A stretch of 64,000 nt of DNA from Opitutus terrae PB90-1 (lineage in GTDB: Bacteria; Verrucomicrobiota; Verrucomicrobiia; Opitutales; Opitutaceae), in the NCBI RefSeq assembly GCF_000019965.1, contig NC_010571.1:2985001-3049000 (forward strand), read 5' to 3'. Below the pieces are notes generated by a model. The model had not been told where the DNA came from. It was given only the letters and a program-made list of their open reading frames with translations, and searched no databases. Shown here in pieces: positions 17,981 to 26,881 of the stretch. A program made the position numbers and the translations under genes. Position 1 is the stretch's first letter. Each line of letters starts with the position of its first letter.

Positions 17981-19404
17981 CGGGCCGGCGCAGGCTCCTC
18001 GTGACGCTGGGCGTGCTCGGGTTGCTCGGCCTCGCGCTGGCAGGCTGGCGGCTGTGGGCCGCGCACGCGGCGGTGGCCGGCGGGGTTCCGCCGGTGCCGG
18101 AGCTGGCGCAGGGGGCGGACGAATTGCAGCAACGCGTGAGGCGCGCCGACGCGGGGGCCCGCGGTTATCTGCACCCGCAACGATCGCTCGCGGAGCTGGC
18201 GCGGCTTTGTCACGCGAACGGTTTTTTTGACGAGGCGATTCTGTGCTACGAGACCCTGCAACGCCTGCAGCCGGACGAAGCGCGCTGGCCGCACCTGCAC
18301 GCCGCGATCCTGGCGACGAACGGGCAACTCGATGAGGCGGCGCCGCTGTATCGGCGTTCGGCGGAGCTGGCGCCAGATTATCTCCCCGCGCGACTGCGGC
18401 TTGGCGACGTGCTGCTGAAGGCGAATCGCCTGAGCGAGGCCGAGCAGGCCTATCGCGGGGTGTTGCAGAAGCTGGCCAGTGAACCCTACGCGATGCTCGG
18501 GCTGGCGCGTTGCGCGATCGCGCGCGACGACTGGGAATCCGCACGGCAGCAGTTGCAGGGGTGCATCGCGGCGAACCCGGAGTTCGTCGGCGGGCTATCG
18601 CTGATGGCCACCGTGCACGAACATTTCGGCGAGCCCGACGAGGCGAACCGGATCCGTGAACACGTGAACAAACGGGAGTTCGTCGATCTGCTCGATCCCT
18701 GGGTCGAGGCGCTGCTGGAAGATTGTTATGATCATTACCGGCTGAGCGTGGCGGCGGCGGTGGCCGGGTTCCGCGGAGACCACGCGAGCGCGGAGCGCTG
18801 GCTGCTTCGTGCGATCGAGCTGTCGCCAAAACCGGCGGCGTATTACCGGCAACTCGGAAAATTCTATACGCGCACCGAAAACATGTCGGCGGCGCGACGG
18901 GCGTTCGAGCACGCGACCGCGTTGGCCCCGGAAGACTCCGACGCGTGGGCGCTGCTGGTCAATCTGCTGAAGTCGGCGGGCGAGCGGCCGGCGGCGTATT
19001 CCGCGCTCGACCGCGGATTGAGGAACCGGCCCGACTCGCGCGCGCTGCATCACGCGCTGGGCCAGATGCTGGCGGAGGACGGACGTTACGCGCCGGCGAT
19101 CGCCGAATTCCAGCGCGCGAAGCAGCTGCAGCCGACCGAGGTGAGCGCCTACGTCGAGATCGCGCTGGTGCATTTCCGGCTGGGGGAAATCGAAGCGGGG
19201 ATGGACGAGATGCGTGCGGCGTTGGCCGTGCAACCGGATCACCCGGTCGCGTTGGTGATGCTGGGTCGCGACGCGATTGCGCGGGGAGAGGAAGCGCAGG
19301 CTCGTGAGTGGATTCGCCGCGCGCGGCTGCAGAGCCGCGTCCGACCGGAGGACCTCAACGCAATGCTGGCCGAGTTTCAGCAGAAGTTTGGGCGGCTGCC
19401 GTAG
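17956..19404 (+). CDS. Membrane-anchored TPR protein
   Basis: The protein has about 482 residues. One transmembrane segment near residues 12-34 (LLVTLGVLGLLGLALAGW) is followed by at least eight tetratricopeptide repeats, for example GFFDEAILCYETLQRLQPDE and RYAPAIAEFQRAKQLQP. TPR domains are protein-binding scaffolds, here facing the periplasm. The start overlaps the end of the VCBS lipoprotein gene by 25 bp, so the two products probably work together. No catalytic motif is visible. The partner is unknown; the FG-GAP proteins next door are the first guess. Confidence 0.83.
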   Translation: MAAEAKTVTGRRRLLVTLGVLGLLGLALAGWRLWAAHAAVAGGVPPVPELAQGADELQQRVRRADAGARGYLHPQRSLAELARLCHANGFFDEAILCYETLQRLQPDEARWPHLHAAILATNGQLDEAAPLYRRSAELAPDYLPARLRLGDVLLKANRLSEAEQAYRGVLQKLASEPYAMLGLARCAIARDDWESARQQLQGCIAANPEFVGGLSLMATVHEHFGEPDEANRIREHVNKREFVDLLDPWVEALLEDCYDHYRLSVAAAVAGFRGDHASAERWLLRAIELSPKPAAYYRQLGKFYTRTENMSAARRAFEHATALAPEDSDAWALLVNLLKSAGERPAAYSALDRGLRNRPDSRALHHALGQMLAEDGRYAPAIAEFQRAKQLQPTEVSAYVEIALVHFRLGEIEAGMDEMRAALAVQPDHPVALVMLGRDAIARGEEAQAREWIRRARLQSRVRPEDLNAMLAEFQQKFGRLP

Positions 19405-19419
19405 AGCGGGGTTGATGGT

Positions 19420-19474
19420 TGTAGGGTCGCCGCTTGTCGGCGCCCAGGCGGGCGTCGCAAGCGACGCCCCTACA
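19420..19474. repeat. Palindromic repeat, TGTAGGG family
   Basis: The element is bounded by TGTAGGGTCGCC and GCGACGCCCCTACA, with CGCTTG...CAAGCG inside. It occupies the 95-bp gap between the convergent TPR gene and the YyaL-like gene, where it may act as a shared terminator. Confidence 0.78.
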
Positions 19475-19499
19475 CCGATCGATCGGAGGACTGCGCGGA

Positions 19500-21335
19500 T
19501 TACTGCGTCCGCGCGAGCGCGAGCAGGAGATCGCCGCGCGGTGCTTCGGCAGAATCCTTGATGTCCTTCGCGATCGTGCCGGCGAGTTGACCGGCCAGCT
19601 CGCGGGCCGCGGCGTCGTCGAGCTTGGCGGCGGTGAGCGCGAGGAGCATCGCCGGTTCGGCCGAAGGCGGATCGCCGGCGGAAGACACGGGTGAATACAC
19701 GCGCGCCCAGGCGCCGGGCGTGTCGGCAGAAACCACGAAGTAGCGGTGGGTGGCGGCGTCCCAGAAGCGCTCGTTCGCGATCCGGAGCAGGTCGAGTGCG
19801 GTCTTTTCGGCGGCATCGTCGCTGGTGGTGTGAGCGAAGGTGCGGAGGCCTTCGATCACGAGCGCGTAGTCGGAAGGCGCGGCGGACACCGTGCGGCCGG
19901 CGAGTCGCAGCAGTGAGCCGTCCTTGGCGCGCAAGTGATCACGGATGAAAGCGGCCTCGTCCTTCGCCGCCCGGGCCAGCCCGGCATCCTTCAACTCGGC
20001 GCCGGCGCGCGCGAGCGCGGTGAGCATCAGCCCATGCGAGCCGCTGGGCGAACCATCGTCGCGTTCGGCGGCGGCGCGGCGATGGCGCCCCTGCCGCAGC
20101 TTGTCGGCGGCGGCGAGCGTCGCGGGCTCCGGTCCGCTGGCCGGCAGCGGAACCGCGCGATATAGGATGTTGCGCCCCTTCGTCGCGACGCCGGGGAACG
20201 CGTCCTCGGGAATGTTGCCCGCCGCGGTCGCGCCGTGCAGCCGCATGAACTCCTCGGCCGGCGCGTCGCCGAGCAGGTCACGCAATTCGTCCGCCGACCA
20301 CGTGTAGGCCATCGTTGCGGCTTCCGCCGTGGCATCTTCCGCGCCGGCGAAATCGCCATTGGGCAACCGCAATCGTTCGAGTGCGTAGGTGAGCGCACCC
20401 TGGGCAGCCGCAGCGTAGCGCGCGTCGCCGGTCGCAGCGCTCGCGTCGAGCAGCGCGAGCGCCATCCGCGGCTGGTCGCTGAGGAGCTTCTGGAAATACG
20501 GCTGCTTCCATTCGGCATCGACGGCATAGCGGAAGAAACCGCCGTCGAGCGGATCGCGGACGGCGCTGTTGATCAGCGCCTGCATGGTCTTCAGCGCCAT
20601 CTCGCGCGTCGCTTCGGTGCGCAGCAGCCAGCGGAGCAACTCGGGCTCGATCTGCTTCGGGGTTTCACCGAAACCGCCGTGCGCCGCATCGAACCGGTCG
20701 CGCCACAGCGTGGCGGCTTCCGTGAGCAGCCGGCTCGTCTCTTCCGCAGTCGGAGCTGCGGTAGCGGCGGCCGGCTGCGCGTCCTTCAGCGTCGCGAGCG
20801 CTTCATCGGCCTTGCGCCGCTGCGCTGCGGGATCGGCCTTCCACGCGGCGGCGACGCGCTTGTTCGCGGTGATGAATCCTTCCTTGCCCCATTCCTCGGT
20901 GGGCGGGAGGTAGTTGGCGCCTTCGAACGGCTTGAGCTCCGGCGTGAGCCAAAGGTTCATCGGCGGACCGCTCAGTTGTTTCACGTTCTGCAGGTAATGC
21001 TGGCAGAGCGCTGCGACGTCGGGGCGCTCCTTCGCATCGACGTAGACGGAAACGAAATTCTCGTTCAGCAGCGCGGCGGCGTCGGCGTTGGCGAACGATT
21101 GCCGCGCCATCGCGCGGGTGAGTTCGCTGGTGAACATGCCGACCGTGACGAAGACCGGCTTGTCTTCTTTCTTGGCGCGTTCGAACGCCGCGTCGCCCCA
21201 CGAGTGCCACTGCACGGGACTGTCGGCCTGTCTGCGCACGAGTGCGGAAGGGGCGTCAGCCAAGGCGTTCCCGGCTGCGAAGGCGGGTGGCAAGAGTGCG
21301 AGAACGAGCAGGGCGGCAGGAACAGGGGTCTTCAT
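19500..21335 (-). CDS. YyaL/DUF255-type thioredoxin-fold protein, exported, cysteines lost
   Basis: The exported protein of about 611 residues starts at MKTPVPAALL (21335), with a signal peptide cut near AFAAGN. It has an N-terminal thioredoxin-fold domain (WHSWGDAAFERAKKEDKPVF, SVYVDAKERPDV) and a C-terminal alpha/alpha toroid (about 180-600, FDAAHGGFGETPKQ, RDPLDGGFFRY), the plan of the YyaL/SSP411 family. The family normally has a CHWC redox motif; here that place reads MFTSELTRAMARQSF, so no thioredoxin chemistry is expected. The toroid resembles carbohydrate epimerases and glycosidases, but no activity is established. Most family members are cytoplasmic, so the signal peptide is also unusual. 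Confidence 0.83.
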   Translation of the reverse strand: MKTPVPAALLVLALLPPAFAAGNALADAPSALVRRQADSPVQWHSWGDAAFERAKKEDKPVFVTVGMFTSELTRAMARQSFANADAAALLNENFVSVYVDAKERPDVAALCQHYLQNVKQLSGPPMNLWLTPELKPFEGANYLPPTEEWGKEGFITANKRVAAAWKADPAAQRRKADEALATLKDAQPAAATAAPTAEETSRLLTEAATLWRDRFDAAHGGFGETPKQIEPELLRWLLRTEATREMALKTMQALINSAVRDPLDGGFFRYAVDAEWKQPYFQKLLSDQPRMALALLDASAATGDARYAAAAQGALTYALERLRLPNGDFAGAEDATAEAATMAYTWSADELRDLLGDAPAEEFMRLHGATAAGNIPEDAFPGVATKGRNILYRAVPLPASGPEPATLAAADKLRQGRHRRAAAERDDGSPSGSHGLMLTALARAGAELKDAGLARAAKDEAAFIRDHLRAKDGSLLRLAGRTVSAAPSDYALVIEGLRTFAHTTSDDAAEKTALDLLRIANERFWDAATHRYFVVSADTPGAWARVYSPVSSAGDPPSAEPAMLLALTAAKLDDAAARELAGQLAGTIAKDIKDSAEAPRGDLLLALARTQ

Positions 21336-21392
21336 GCAGCGGGGATCGATATCACCGGACGGGTGATCTGCAAGGCCAGGCCGTGGGTGAGC

Positions 21393-21482
21393 GTGGCACG
21401 GGCGTTCCGGCCCGGGACGGCACGCCGCGGGCGATGCGTGGCGCAGGATCTGCAACTGACACGGGCGAGACGCCCGTGTCAC
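21393..21482. repeat. Palindromic repeat, GTGGCACGGGC family
   Basis: Bounded by GTGGCACGGGC and GCCCGTGTCAC (10 of 11 positions inverted). It has the same termini as the elements at 12770 and 44336 but a different centre. It lies in the 341-bp gap 21336-21676, whose remainder is the next entry. Confidence 0.82.
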
Positions 21483-21489
21483 GATAGCC

Positions 21490-21621
21490 GGGAAATTTCA
21501 TGAACAGGAGTGAAGCTCAGTCCGAAATTTCCCTCCGCCTGCGGCGGAGCGGCCTTGTCGCGGCTACCCCCGACAGAGTCAGCCCGGAGGGCGGATATTT
21601 CATGAATTTCATGAAATATCC
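21490..21621. repeat. Compound palindromic element with three perfect hairpins
   Basis: Three perfect inverted repeats stand in a row: GGGAAATTTC/GAAATTTCCC (21490-21499 and 21524-21533), CTCCGCC/GGCGGAG (21533-21549), and GGATATTTCATGAA/TTCATGAAATATCC around a single central base (21593-21621). The AT-rich stems contrast with the GC-rich surroundings. No coding sequence is present. Confidence 0.75.
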
Positions 21622-21676
21622 GGGCTAGCACGCGGAGGCGGCCGAGGGCGGCCGCGCTTCCACGCAAACGTCGTCG

Positions 21677-23122
21677 TCAAAACGTGAACGTCGTGCTCGC
21701 GTACGCGAAGTCGGTGTCGGTGCTCGGGCCGCTCTGGCTGATGGCATCGCCGGTGAAGAAATGGCCGTAACCGACTTCGAGCACGAGGTGCCGGGCGACA
21801 TTCCAGGTCACCACGAGATCGGCCTCGGTACCAATGTCGGATGAGCGAAACGTGCCGCCGGCGCGAACCACGCCGCCGCCCCCATTGTAGATCGCGTCCT
21901 TGGTCGAATCGACCCAGAACCGGTGCAGCTGAAAGGCGAGGCTCAGCTTGGGCACCGGTTTCCACGTCGCCCCGCCGCTGAGGTCCATGATGTTCTGCCG
22001 GCCGATCACGTCGATGGCGCCGAAATAGGCGTGTCCGAGCGGATAGAGCTGGTTAAAGGTTTCCACGTCGCCGCCCGGTTCGTCATCGCCGCTGGCCCAG
22101 TCAAACCCGGCCCAGAGCCGCAGGGATTTGTCGGCGGTGACGTTGTAGCCGGCGATGCTCGCCAACGACCAGGCGGCCACGTCGCCGCTGCCGGTGCTGC
22201 CGAGTTGATAGCTGACTTCGATCTCGTAGTCGGCGCGCGGCGACAGCGGGGCCCAGCGACGAGCGCCCAGCGTGACGCGTTCGTCCGAACCGCGGGTGCC
22301 GTTGAACGTGCGGGGAGCGTCCCAATCGTTGTGCAGGGCATACAACTCGATGCCGTCGGCCGGGCCCTTGAACAAATGCCGGGCGTAGATGCCGCCCAAC
22401 AACTCGTCGGTGTCGGCTTCGCCGAGCCCGTTGCGGACCACCGGGACGAACGCCGATTCGAAGGCGGTGACGGTCCAGCCATGCGCGGTGATGATGGCCT
22501 GGAGTCCATCCCACGTGCGAAGCGCATTGGCCCAGGGCAAGGCGCTCACGAGCCGCTGTCCGCCGAAGGACAGCCCGAAGCGGCCCGGACGGAGGACGAT
22601 CGAGGCGTTGTTCTCGAGGTTGATCTTGAAATCGAAGAACAACTGCTGGAGCTCGAACTCATCGCGGTCGACCAGCCGGACACCGCCGGGCAGTTGGCGG
22701 CTCGAGGAGAGTGCACTTTTCACCTCGCCAAACAACCGCACGGTCGGGCTGAACCGCAGATCGGCGTGCGCGCGAAGCCGGGTGAGTTCGAACGTGTCGT
22801 CGGTCGACGCATTCCGGGGCGCGCCGAAATTGAAGCCTTGCCAATCCTCGATGCGAAAGCGCGCATCGCCGCCGAAACTCGCCCACGCGCCGGTGCCGGC
22901 ACCGAGCGGGTGATATTTGATGGGATCGAAGAAATCCTGGCCGCGATCAGGCACCTTGGTCAGCACGGACCAGTCCTCGAGCCAGCGCAGGAAGGCATAC
23001 GCGGGCCGAGCGGGCGGCGGCGGTGGTTTCGGGCCCTCGGCGGCGGGAAGAACCGCGGGCAGCAGCAGGGCGGCGAGGCCGGCGAGGAGTTTTAGGGAGT
23101 GAGGTGGGTGGGTGCGGGACAT
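21677..23122 (-). CDS. Alginate-export-type outer-membrane porin
   Basis: The protein of about 481 residues starts at MSRTHPPHSLK (23122). A signal peptide (hydrophobic core LLAGLAALLLPAVLPA) is followed by a proline-rich linker and a beta-barrel ending in an aromatic residue (STTFTF). Alternating strands such as RLRAHADLRFSPTVRLFGEV and the RPGRFGLSFGGQRLV region match the alginate-export domain family, 18-stranded barrels related to AlgE. Members pass anionic polysaccharides or other compounds; substrate here is unknown. Its stop is followed by the compound palindrome. It lies downstream of an FG-GAP gene on the same strand with a 241-bp repeat-filled gap. Confidence 0.8.
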   Translation of the reverse strand: MSRTHPPHSLKLLAGLAALLLPAVLPAAEGPKPPPPPARPAYAFLRWLEDWSVLTKVPDRGQDFFDPIKYHPLGAGTGAWASFGGDARFRIEDWQGFNFGAPRNASTDDTFELTRLRAHADLRFSPTVRLFGEVKSALSSSRQLPGGVRLVDRDEFELQQLFFDFKINLENNASIVLRPGRFGLSFGGQRLVSALPWANALRTWDGLQAIITAHGWTVTAFESAFVPVVRNGLGEADTDELLGGIYARHLFKGPADGIELYALHNDWDAPRTFNGTRGSDERVTLGARRWAPLSPRADYEIEVSYQLGSTGSGDVAAWSLASIAGYNVTADKSLRLWAGFDWASGDDEPGGDVETFNQLYPLGHAYFGAIDVIGRQNIMDLSGGATWKPVPKLSLAFQLHRFWVDSTKDAIYNGGGGVVRAGGTFRSSDIGTEADLVVTWNVARHLVLEVGYGHFFTGDAISQSGPSTDTDFAYASTTFTF

Positions 23123-23217
23123 ATGGTGTGTGGGTCGAAAGTGGAGGGGGAGCGGGTCTTGTGCCGCAGGCTGCGCGCATCGCGGCGATGACACAGCCGA
23201 TGCGCCTCGCGGCAGAT

Positions 23218-23290
23218 GGGGCGGCGAGTCCTCTCGCCGCCGCGATCGCCGGAGGAACTCCCGGCGCGGAGCGGAATCCGCGCCCTACCA
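23218..23290. repeat. Palindromic repeat before the porin gene
   Basis: GGCGGCGAG, TCCT loop, CTCGCCGCC form a perfect 9-bp stem (23220-23241). A second stem GGCGCGGA/TCCGCGCC follows. The second half shares GCGGAATCCGCGCC-type sequence with the element inside the beta-mannosidase gene. It lies between two minus-strand genes. Confidence 0.7.
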
Positions 23291-23363
23291 CGCCGAGATC
23301 AGGAGGCGTTTGCGCGAAACCGTGAGCGTGTTGAGGACAACGCGCTCCGCCGGGGGGGGCGCG

Positions 23364-26300
23364 TCAGTTGCGCGCGGTGGTGGCTGCGACGGTGGCAGCG
23401 GGCCTGGGGGAGCCGGCAGATTTCGGCGTGAAAAGCAGCACGGGACCTTCGCAGCGCGTCACGACGAGCGCGGGCGTGTGCGCCTGGCCGAGCGAAACCA
23501 CTGCGGCGCCCCGGGCATCGCCACTGACGACGAACCCTGAATCGGCGGCCGCGAGCGCGGCGAAGCTGCCTTTGCCGTCGCCCTTCAGCAGCACGCCGAG
23601 GCTGCCATCGAACCGGCCAGTGGTCGGCTCGGGCCCGAAGTTGTTGCCGACGCAGGCGAGATCGGTGACACCATCGCCGTCGAAATCGCGCGCGACGATC
23701 GCGTTGATCGGCGCGAGCTGGGCCAGGCGCGGCAGCGGGTGGAATACGAACGTGCCGTTCGGCTGTTGCCGGAACACGCCGCTCGCGAGTTCGGTCGCCT
23801 GCAGCCGTTGTACGGCAGCGAGCCGATCGGCCGGGAAAATGTCGGCAACCGACGCGGCGCCGTAGGCCTTGAACGTGGGGAATTTCTTCGCCAACCCGGG
23901 GAAGACATAGGCGAGTTTGCTGCGGCCGCGCACCGGATAAAGTTTCCCGCCCTCGTAGTGCGCCTCCACGAGCTGTTCGCGGCCGCTGCCATCAAAATCG
24001 CCGGCGAAGAGCACAGCCGGTTCGTCGGAAGAAGCGTGATACTTCGTGTTCAGTCCGGCATTGCCCGCGACGATGTCCAGCCGGCCGTCGCGGTCGACGT
24101 CGGTCACGGTAACGGCGCTCCACCAGCCGGTGTGCTTGGCGAGCCCGAGTTGGTCGGTGGCGTTCTCGAAGCCGTGTTCGGTGTTACGGAACACCGCGAT
24201 CGGGCCCCATTCGAGCGCGACGATCAGGTCCGCCCGACGATCTCCATCGAGATCGGCCCAGGTGGCCGCGGTGACGAGCCCGAGCGTGCGCAGGCCGGGC
24301 GCGAGTTGGTCGGTGACGTCGAGCAACCGGCCGTCGACATTGCGATAGAGGAAGCTGCGCGCAACCGCCGGGTAACGGCCTGGCACGGTCCGGCTGCCGG
24401 CGAAGACGTCCGCCTTGCCATCGCCATCAAAGTCGCTGACGGCGATCGCGCTGGTGCTTTCGCCGTCCTCCGGCAGCGTGCCGGCAGGCGCGAGCGTGAA
24501 GCCGCCGCGGCCGTCGTTGAGGTAGAGACGATCGTTCAGCAGTGCATCGCCTTGCGGGCGCTCCACGCCGCCGGAGCCGACGAGCAGGTCGGGATGACCG
24601 TCGCTGTTGACGTCGAGGAACACGGGCGAGACGTCGTTGGCCTCGAGCGCGTCGCCCCACGGCTGCGACGGCGCGGGCGTGAATGTGCCGTCGGCGCGGG
24701 CGAGGAAGAGCCGTGCGGCCTGTCCTGAGGACGCGGAGACGAAGACGTCCTCAAGCTGGTCGCCGTTGACGTCGGCCACGGCGACGTTGGCGCCGACGCC
24801 GTTCAAGCGGCGGGGCAGGAGTCGCTGCCGGGAAAACTCGTCGAACGGCCGCTGCGTGACGACCTGGTCCAGCCCGCGAGTCGCCGCGGATTCGGCCAAG
24901 AGCGCATGCGCGCGCCCGGGGAGATTGACGACCGCGGGAGCGAGTTTGGCGTCGGGCGCCAGCGCCGGTTCGGCGATCGTCAGCAGCTGATCGGCAGGCA
25001 GATTTTCCAGCACCTGCTCCTGTCCGCGGGGCCAGCGAATCGTGAGCCGGCGGATGGTGGTGGCGTCGCCGAGACCGAAATGCACGTCCGCTGGTTCGCT
25101 CGCGACGATGCCGCGTTCGGTGTATACCTGGCGCATCTGGACGCCCGCAGCGGTTTCGATTCGAAGCTCGGCGCCCACGCCGGTGCGGTTGGGCGCGCGA
25201 CCGGCGAGCCGGATGACCGCGCGATGGCTGCTGGTGCTGTTGTTGCGAACAACCGTCGGAGGCGCGTCGTAGTTGGAAAGCACGATGTCCAGATCGCCGT
25301 CGCCATCCAGATCGGCGATGGCCGTGCCGAAGCTGACGCCGTGGTGATCGAGGCCCCATTGTGCGGAGACGTCGGAGAAGGCGAGGTCGCCGAGGTTGCG
25401 GAACGCGAGCGTGGTCTCGCGACGCGGCTCGGCGTTCTTCCATACCGCGGCGCGTGCGGCGAGGGTGCGGGCGACGTTTTGTTTGTCGACCAGATCCGCG
25501 TCGATGAAGTTGCGGATCATGCCCGTGCCGTAGAACGCGTCGACGCGGCCATCGTTGTCCAAATCAGCGAAGCGCGGGCTGAAGGTCCAGCCGGTGGCTT
25601 CCATGCCGGTGAGGTGCGCCACCTCGGCGAAGCGATCGGTGCCGGAGTTCAGGTAGACGGCGTTCCACATATACTGAGGAATCAGCTCGGTGACGCGCTC
25701 CATCTCCCACAACCCACGGCCGATCTCCTCCATCCCGGCGACGAACTCGCCGTGCGTACGGTCGCGCATGTCGGCGACCATGAAGTCGACGAGGCCGTCG
25801 TTGTTGATGTCGTTCGCATCGGCGCCCATCGAGAAATACGTGACGTGCGGCAGCCGCTCATCGACGACGTCGACGAACGTGCCGTCGCCCTTGTTCAGAT
25901 AAAACCGGTCGGGCGTCTCGAAATCGTTCGCGACGTAGAGGTCGGGCCAGCCATCCTGATTCGCGTCGAACCAGATCGCGGCGTGCCCCTGCGTCAGTCC
26001 CCAGATGCCGGCCTTTTGGGAGACGTCGGTGAACTTGCCGGCGCCGTTGTTGTTGAAGAGATAGTCGCGGCGGCCCTGGGGACTCTTGGAGAAATCGAGG
26101 ATGTTCGTGATCAGGTAGCAATCGAGGTCGCCATCGCGATCGTAGTCGGCGAACGCGGCGTGGACCGAGGCGTCCTTCACGTCGAGGCCGTAGTCATGCG
26201 CGCGCTCGGTGAACGTGCCGTCGCCGTTGTTGATGAAAAGCGCGTTCGGCGCGTCGAAGCGGCAGATATACAGATCCATCCAGCCGTCCTGGTTGATGTC

Positions 26301-26708
26301 GACGGCGGTGGCGCCGGTCTTGTTGGCCGGTTCCGCGCACGCAACGCCGGCTTGCGCCGCGATGTCGATGAACTTCAGCGGCTCGGTCTGGCGGTAAAGC
26401 GCGCACGGGCCGTTTTTGGAAGTCGCGAAGATATCGAGCCGGCCATCGTGATCGAAATCAGCGATGACCACGCCGGTCTCCACGGCGCCGAGCGTGAGTT
26501 CACGGAAGCGGTCGCCCCACATGCGGGGGTCGTTAAAGACGTTCGGGACGGTGAGATTCGTGTCGGCGGCCTCGAGCGCATCGAAGCGTTTGCCGCTGGT
26601 GGGTGCGGGCGCCGGGGGTTGCAGCGGGGTGGCGGTGAAGGCCGGCTCGGCATTTGCGAGCATGACGAGCCCGGAAAGAGCCGCGGCGGTGAGGAAAGGC
26701 TTCAACAT
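23364..26708 (-). CDS. FG-GAP/VCBS repeat protein with ASPIC/UnbV domain (CRTAC1-like)
   Basis: The exported protein of about 1114 residues starts at MLKPFLTAAAL (26708), with a signal peptide ending near ANAEPAF. It has many calcium-binding propeller loops (DFDHDGRLD, DINQDGWMD, DYDRDGDLD, DLDGDGDLD), an ASPIC/UnbV domain at about 491-581 (GLGDATTIRRLTIRWPRGQE), then a second propeller. It is a paralogue of the protein at 12929-16561: both contain a FNDPRMWGDRF / YDDPRMWGERY segment and the same domain order. It ends in a low-complexity PAATVAATTARN tail in place of the second ASPIC domain. The gene lies directly downstream of the haloperoxidase gene in the same orientation. Function is unknown. 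Confidence 0.85.
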   Translation of the reverse strand: MLKPFLTAAALSGLVMLANAEPAFTATPLQPPAPAPTSGKRFDALEAADTNLTVPNVFNDPRMWGDRFRELTLGAVETGVVIADFDHDGRLDIFATSKNGPCALYRQTEPLKFIDIAAQAGVACAEPANKTGATAVDINQDGWMDLYICRFDAPNALFINNGDGTFTERAHDYGLDVKDASVHAAFADYDRDGDLDCYLITNILDFSKSPQGRRDYLFNNNGAGKFTDVSQKAGIWGLTQGHAAIWFDANQDGWPDLYVANDFETPDRFYLNKGDGTFVDVVDERLPHVTYFSMGADANDINNDGLVDFMVADMRDRTHGEFVAGMEEIGRGLWEMERVTELIPQYMWNAVYLNSGTDRFAEVAHLTGMEATGWTFSPRFADLDNDGRVDAFYGTGMIRNFIDADLVDKQNVARTLAARAAVWKNAEPRRETTLAFRNLGDLAFSDVSAQWGLDHHGVSFGTAIADLDGDGDLDIVLSNYDAPPTVVRNNSTSSHRAVIRLAGRAPNRTGVGAELRIETAAGVQMRQVYTERGIVASEPADVHFGLGDATTIRRLTIRWPRGQEQVLENLPADQLLTIAEPALAPDAKLAPAVVNLPGRAHALLAESAATRGLDQVVTQRPFDEFSRQRLLPRRLNGVGANVAVADVNGDQLEDVFVSASSGQAARLFLARADGTFTPAPSQPWGDALEANDVSPVFLDVNSDGHPDLLVGSGGVERPQGDALLNDRLYLNDGRGGFTLAPAGTLPEDGESTSAIAVSDFDGDGKADVFAGSRTVPGRYPAVARSFLYRNVDGRLLDVTDQLAPGLRTLGLVTAATWADLDGDRRADLIVALEWGPIAVFRNTEHGFENATDQLGLAKHTGWWSAVTVTDVDRDGRLDIVAGNAGLNTKYHASSDEPAVLFAGDFDGSGREQLVEAHYEGGKLYPVRGRSKLAYVFPGLAKKFPTFKAYGAASVADIFPADRLAAVQRLQATELASGVFRQQPNGTFVFHPLPRLAQLAPINAIVARDFDGDGVTDLACVGNNFGPEPTTGRFDGSLGVLLKGDGKGSFAALAAADSGFVVSGDARGAAVVSLGQAHTPALVVTRCEGPVLLFTPKSAGSPRPAATVAATTARN

Positions 26709-26846
26709 GACGGTGAGGGGAAGGGGACGGTAGGGTGGTGTGCTCGCGGGGGCGAGAGGGGATTGCGAACGGACCAAGCGGGGGCTTCGGTCGGAGATCA
26801 TGCCGACGATGGGGGGGCGTCGGATGGCGGGGGCGTGAAGAAGCGA

Positions 26847-26870
26847 GAGCCCGATGAGAACATCGGGCTC
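26847..26870. repeat. Short palindrome, AGCCCGATG family
   Basis: GAGCCCGATG, AGAA loop, CATCGGGCTC: a perfect 10-bp stem just after the haloperoxidase stop codon (minus strand). No T-run follows. Same stem as at 10053-10077. Confidence 0.75.
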
Positions 26871-26881
26871 CACTTTTCAGT

